Of a DNA stretch of 64,000 nucleotides, positions 61,297-64,000 are shown in pieces. Below the pieces are notes generated by a model that was not told the origin of the DNA, searched no databases, and worked only from the letters and a program-made list of their open reading frames with translations. This stretch comes from Acidimicrobiia bacterium (lineage in GTDB: Bacteria; Actinomycetota; Acidimicrobiia; Acidimicrobiales; Poriferisodalaceae), in assembly GCA_022820925.1 (NCBI GenBank), contig JAJEEO010000018.1, forward strand, positions 1 through 64,000, read 5' to 3'. The stretch's first letter is position 1, and every line of letters starts with the position of its first letter. A program made the translations under genes and the position numbers.

Positions 61297-61417
61297 GGCG
61301 GAGAGGCTGTCATGAATTCGCGGTGCCGGCGACCGATTTGCGGCGGGCGCATCGCAGGGTGAATCTCCACGGCGCGGCCGTGCGGTCGATCTGGGCAGCG
61401 TCGATAACGTGCGCTGC

Positions 61418-61507
61418 GGAAGGTTGCCAGAGCGGACGAATGGGGCGGTCTCGAAAACCGTTGTGGCCTTCGGGTCACCGTGGGTTCGAATCCCACACCT
61501 TCCGCCA
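61418..61507 (+). tRNA. tRNA-Ser (anticodon CGA)
   Basis: Type II tRNA: acceptor GGAAGGT/ACCTTCC, anticodon stem GCGGT/ACCGT with loop CTCGAAA (CGA), long variable arm, T-arm GTGGGTTCGAATCCCAC, encoded GCCA. tRNA-Ser genes are common integration sites, and unfamiliar genes follow. Confidence 0.95.
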
Positions 61508-61985
61508 CGACAATCCAGAAAACGCCTCTGACCAGCAGTTTTAGAACCATCTGGCAATCCGGTACCAGTTTCATTACGAGAATTGCCCGGAAAACCGCCA
61601 GCGACGCCTCGACCGAACGACATTGAACACTTCGGGGCACCGACGCGCAACGGGCAGGCCACTGCCCGCCCGCTGGCTAGAACGCACGCCACCGCAGTCG
61701 CTGTACACCAACGACTGGTGCCTGCTACGCGCACTGCAGCCGCGCGCTGACCGACATCCGGACCGGCGCAGCGCCCGCAGCGTCGGGGATGCAGCAAAAT
61801 GCCCCGGCTCGCGGCGGCTAGTGCGCGAAGATTGCGAGGTCCACTACGGGGTCGCTTGTGCAATCAGGCACCGCAGCGGGCGCATTGGCGGGTGGGGGTC
61901 TGATGCGGGGGTAGTCCCCGCTCGGTCGGCTGACCCTTGCGATAGATCGAAAAAACGAAGATGCAAGTACGACGAGGTGACCTTC
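61508..61985. other. 478-bp gap after tRNA-Ser(CGA) without a confident gene
   Basis: An open frame in phase with the next gene begins at 61623, but its translation is Arg/Pro-rich with no conserved look. A 7-bp stem (CGGGCAG/CTGCCCG at 61651-61668) with a 4-nt loop lacks a T-tract. The Shine-Dalgarno and ATG of the next gene lie at its right end. No integrase or att copy was recognised. Confidence 0.5.
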
Positions 61986-63752
61986 ATGGCTGAGTTCGAC
62001 GGGAACGGCATCGACCAAATGTGGCGGGAACTGCAGGGCAGCGGACTGTGGTTGCTCGGCGAAACCGCCGACGATGTCTCATTCCAGCGCTCGTTGCCAG
62101 TGACGCTGATGGTGGACCTTGAAGAGCTAAGGGTCTCGCCTGAGAGCGCCGTGCTGCGGACTGCAGCGAGGCGCCTGCTTGCCAGCGCGCGACCCGAAGA
62201 AGTGATGCGAGTTGCGCTGCACTTCGCATTTGCCTGCGAGATCGCCCATCGCCCTTGGTCTCGAACTGAGGTGGTTCGCGAGTTCCACAGCGTGACCGCC
62301 GCGGAGCCGGACCGCCAGTGGCTGCGCAACAGAGCTGAACTGCTGGTGGTGCCCCAGATGGCGAGAGTCATCGGCATCGACGCAGCGTGCTTGGACGGCA
62401 CTGCTGGCATGAGTGACTCCGTTGACCAGTCGTTGCGCAGTCCCATGGTCTGCAACTTCGTCGCTGCGTTCCTGCCGAGCGTTGTCAACGGGCGGCAGCC
62501 GTCGCCTTCTGAGATTCGCACGGCGATCTGGCTGCTGTACCACGATTCGCCGTTCGAGATCATCGCCGACGGCGGACCGAGCATGTTGATGGCACAGGTC
62601 TTCGGGATGCGCACTGTGGGCGAGCCGCACTTGGCTCCGGGTGACTGGGTGGACCTCGTGGACATGCGTGACGATCACCGTCACGGCAATTGGCCATCCG
62701 ATCAGGCTCCGTCGGTCCTCCGAGCAGAACTGCTGACCGCTTCGGGGCTCATGCTTCAACGCGTCGCGATCGTCGTCTTGTGGATGGTGGACACGATGCT
62801 CCGGTCGCAGGACAGCGGCAATGAGCTATGGACACTGCCGACGCTCGCGGAGCGCTTTCGCGAGAAGCAGCGTGGCTCGGCTCAGCCGGAGCTTGACTTC
62901 ATCGCGAAGCATCTCGTCGTCCCTGCTGAGGCGCTGCGAGAAGAGCTGCTCAGCGCAGATGACGGGCACTACGCGGACGATCCGGACGACGCCGAGCAAG
63001 CACAGAGCCGAGCCCTTGAGCGCCGCAAGCAAATCGAGCAAACGTGCGTGCAACGCCCATTCGTCCAATTCGACGACGGCTCGATCATCCCCGTCGGCCT
63101 GGATGATGTCGCCTACCGGACGACCGAGCTGTGCATGGAGCCGCACAACGGTCAGACCGAGAACCCCAACAAACGCAGACAGCGGCTCGGCGGGCTCATG
63201 GGGCACTGTTTCGAAGCGAAGGTCAGGGATCTGTGCCACAACATCCACGATGGGCACTTCGCCATCGACAGTGCCGAGATCGATGAGGTCGTGGACCGGG
63301 AAGCCGGGAAGCGTGCCGATGTCGTCGTTGGCGACGTGAACGGCAACTACTTGGTGGTCGAAGCGACCAAGCGAGGCCTGTCTGGTGGCATCCGCTATGC
63401 GGATCCCGACTCCTTGGAGGATTGGGTCGACGTGTATCTCGGGAAGCATGAGCAAGCGGTCAACACGGCGCGGCATCTTGGGCAGATCACGACCGACGCC
63501 GGTTATCCGGCGCCCACGACCGTCACGACGCTCGTCGTCGGCGATCTGGTCCTGCCGCAGAACATCGCCTTGAGCGTCCTGTTCAACAAGGACACAGACA
63601 AACCCGAACCGCCATTCCTGTGCAGCCTGACCGAGTTCAAGCAGCTCGTGAAAATCGGGCGACCCAGCGTGCCGCTGACCGTTCGGGAATGGCAGGACGC
63701 CGGAACCGACGAATCCATGATCGTCTTCCTGCACAGATGCCGACGGCGCTGA
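61986..63752 (+). CDS. Unrecognised large protein, possible PD-(D/E)XK-type nuclease
   Basis: 588 aa. I do not recognise the family. GAGGTG 6 nt before the ATG at 61986 supports the start. The first two-thirds are helical without clear motifs. Around residues 440-465 the pattern GKRADVVVGDVNGNYLVVEATKRG, an Asp-bearing strand followed by a VVEAT-K strand, resembles the metal-site core of restriction-like nucleases. The C-terminus repeats hydrophobic strands (TTVTTLVVGDLVLP). Context after a tRNA-Ser and near a defence island fits a restriction or defence role, but this is a guess. GC content is close to the chromosome average. Confidence 0.7.
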   Translation: MAEFDGNGIDQMWRELQGSGLWLLGETADDVSFQRSLPVTLMVDLEELRVSPESAVLRTAARRLLASARPEEVMRVALHFAFACEIAHRPWSRTEVVREFHSVTAAEPDRQWLRNRAELLVVPQMARVIGIDAACLDGTAGMSDSVDQSLRSPMVCNFVAAFLPSVVNGRQPSPSEIRTAIWLLYHDSPFEIIADGGPSMLMAQVFGMRTVGEPHLAPGDWVDLVDMRDDHRHGNWPSDQAPSVLRAELLTASGLMLQRVAIVVLWMVDTMLRSQDSGNELWTLPTLAERFREKQRGSAQPELDFIAKHLVVPAEALREELLSADDGHYADDPDDAEQAQSRALERRKQIEQTCVQRPFVQFDDGSIIPVGLDDVAYRTTELCMEPHNGQTENPNKRRQRLGGLMGHCFEAKVRDLCHNIHDGHFAIDSAEIDEVVDREAGKRADVVVGDVNGNYLVVEATKRGLSGGIRYADPDSLEDWVDVYLGKHEQAVNTARHLGQITTDAGYPAPTTVTTLVVGDLVLPQNIALSVLFNKDTDKPEPPFLCSLTEFKQLVKIGRPSVPLTVREWQDAGTDESMIVFLHRCRRR

Positions 63753-63787
63753 CCGAGGTCAGATCGACCGAAGAGCGGCAGCGGCTC

Positions 63788-64000
63788 TTAGCCGGCGACG
63801 AGATCCCGCTCCCGCTGCTGCTCGCTGGCATCGCGCTTGGCGTCGAGTTGCGCCAGCGCTACCTTCTGCGTCTCGTTTAGTTCGGCACCGAAGGTCTGGA
63901 GGTTGAGCGGTCCGCTGTTGACCGAGTGGATCAACAGAGCCAGAACTCTGTCCAGCTTGGCTTCGATGTGATAGGCGCGATGACACGGACTGCAGTAGTT
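63788..64000 (-). CDS. C-terminal fragment of an unknown protein (start beyond window)
   Basis: 70 codons visible before the TAA at 63790-63788. The visible part opens with NYCSPCHRAYHIEAKLD, where a CxxC pair and two His might bind zinc. Then comes a helical, Gln/Glu/Arg-rich tail (LNETQKVALAQLDAKRDASE). It is convergent with the gene at 61986. Not recognised. Confidence 0.6.
   Translation of the reverse strand, partial: NYCSPCHRAYHIEAKLDRVLALLIHSVNSGPLNLQTFGAELNETQKVALAQLDAKRDASEQQRERDLVAG

Noticed and set aside
61651..61668. Hairpin after tRNA-Ser as a terminator
   Set aside because: The stem is short, lies 144 bp beyond the tRNA and has no following T-run.

Overview
The window is high-GC DNA from an actinobacterium. 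The strongest taxonomic clue is the left end: a compact FHA / FhaB-like / PstP-like phosphatase / RodA-like / PbpA-like / PknB-like kinase locus of the kind that marks Actinomycetota. The rest (CoA-thioester catabolism, sterol-modifying enzymes, hydantoinase, acyl-CoA dehydrogenases) would suit a free-living Acidimicrobiia-like organism, but that finer placement is inference. No rRNA, CRISPR array or complete insertion sequence was seen.

Layout. 0-5.6 kb: Ser/Thr-kinase and cell-envelope operon on the minus strand, with a PbpA homologue that has lost its transpeptidase motifs. 5.7-8.5 kb: three-gene DNA alkylation repair operon (Ada-AlkA fusion, Ogt, AlkD-like) behind a perfect 21-bp inverted repeat that covers its predicted promoter. 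8.6-15.5 kb: DUF4349-type lipoprotein, glutaryl-CoA dehydrogenase-like enzyme, a persulfide dioxygenase/rhodanese pair, nitroreductase and ClC channel. 15.6-24.6 kb: two tRNA-Ser genes and a histidine utilisation locus (hutH and an IclR regulator facing hutU, a peptide-deformylase-like gene, hutF, hutI and an FAD oxidoreductase). No ordinary hutG is present, so the deformylase homologue is a candidate N-formylglutamate deformylase.

24.6-29.4 kb: an SRPBCC-methyltransferase fusion, pheA, larB-larC and tRNA-Arg. 29.4-37.9 kb: an FAD oxidoreductase, then a likely aerobic 2-aminobenzoyl-CoA (anthranilate) pathway: CoA ligase, PaaX regulator, a two-domain monooxygenase/reductase, a dehydrogenase, a hydratase and a RidA protein. 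37.9-43.0 kb: a fused HyuA-HyuB hydantoinase with an internal 27-bp tandem repeat, and an acyl-CoA dehydrogenase.

43.0-48.1 kb: a sterol-tailoring cassette. An ERG24-like sterol reductase is divergent from three translationally coupled genes encoding a 3-beta-HSD-type dehydrogenase, a Rieske oxygenase and a clear CYP51. This is the most unusual metabolic block. 48.2-55.7 kb: PAC2 protein, aroC, TSUP permease, PatB/MalY-type lyase, SURF1, S9 peptidase and xseB. 55.7-59.8 kb: a visibly AT-richer SIR2-HerA antiphage-type island lying between xseB and xseA, with herA interrupted by one in-frame ochre codon. 59.8-64 kb: xseA, tRNA-Ser(CGA), an unrecognised possible nuclease gene and the C-terminus of an unknown protein.

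Most genes sit in tightly coupled operons with ATGA or TGATG overlaps. Coordinates were derived by hand from the sequence. Function calls rest on visible motifs, not on database searches.
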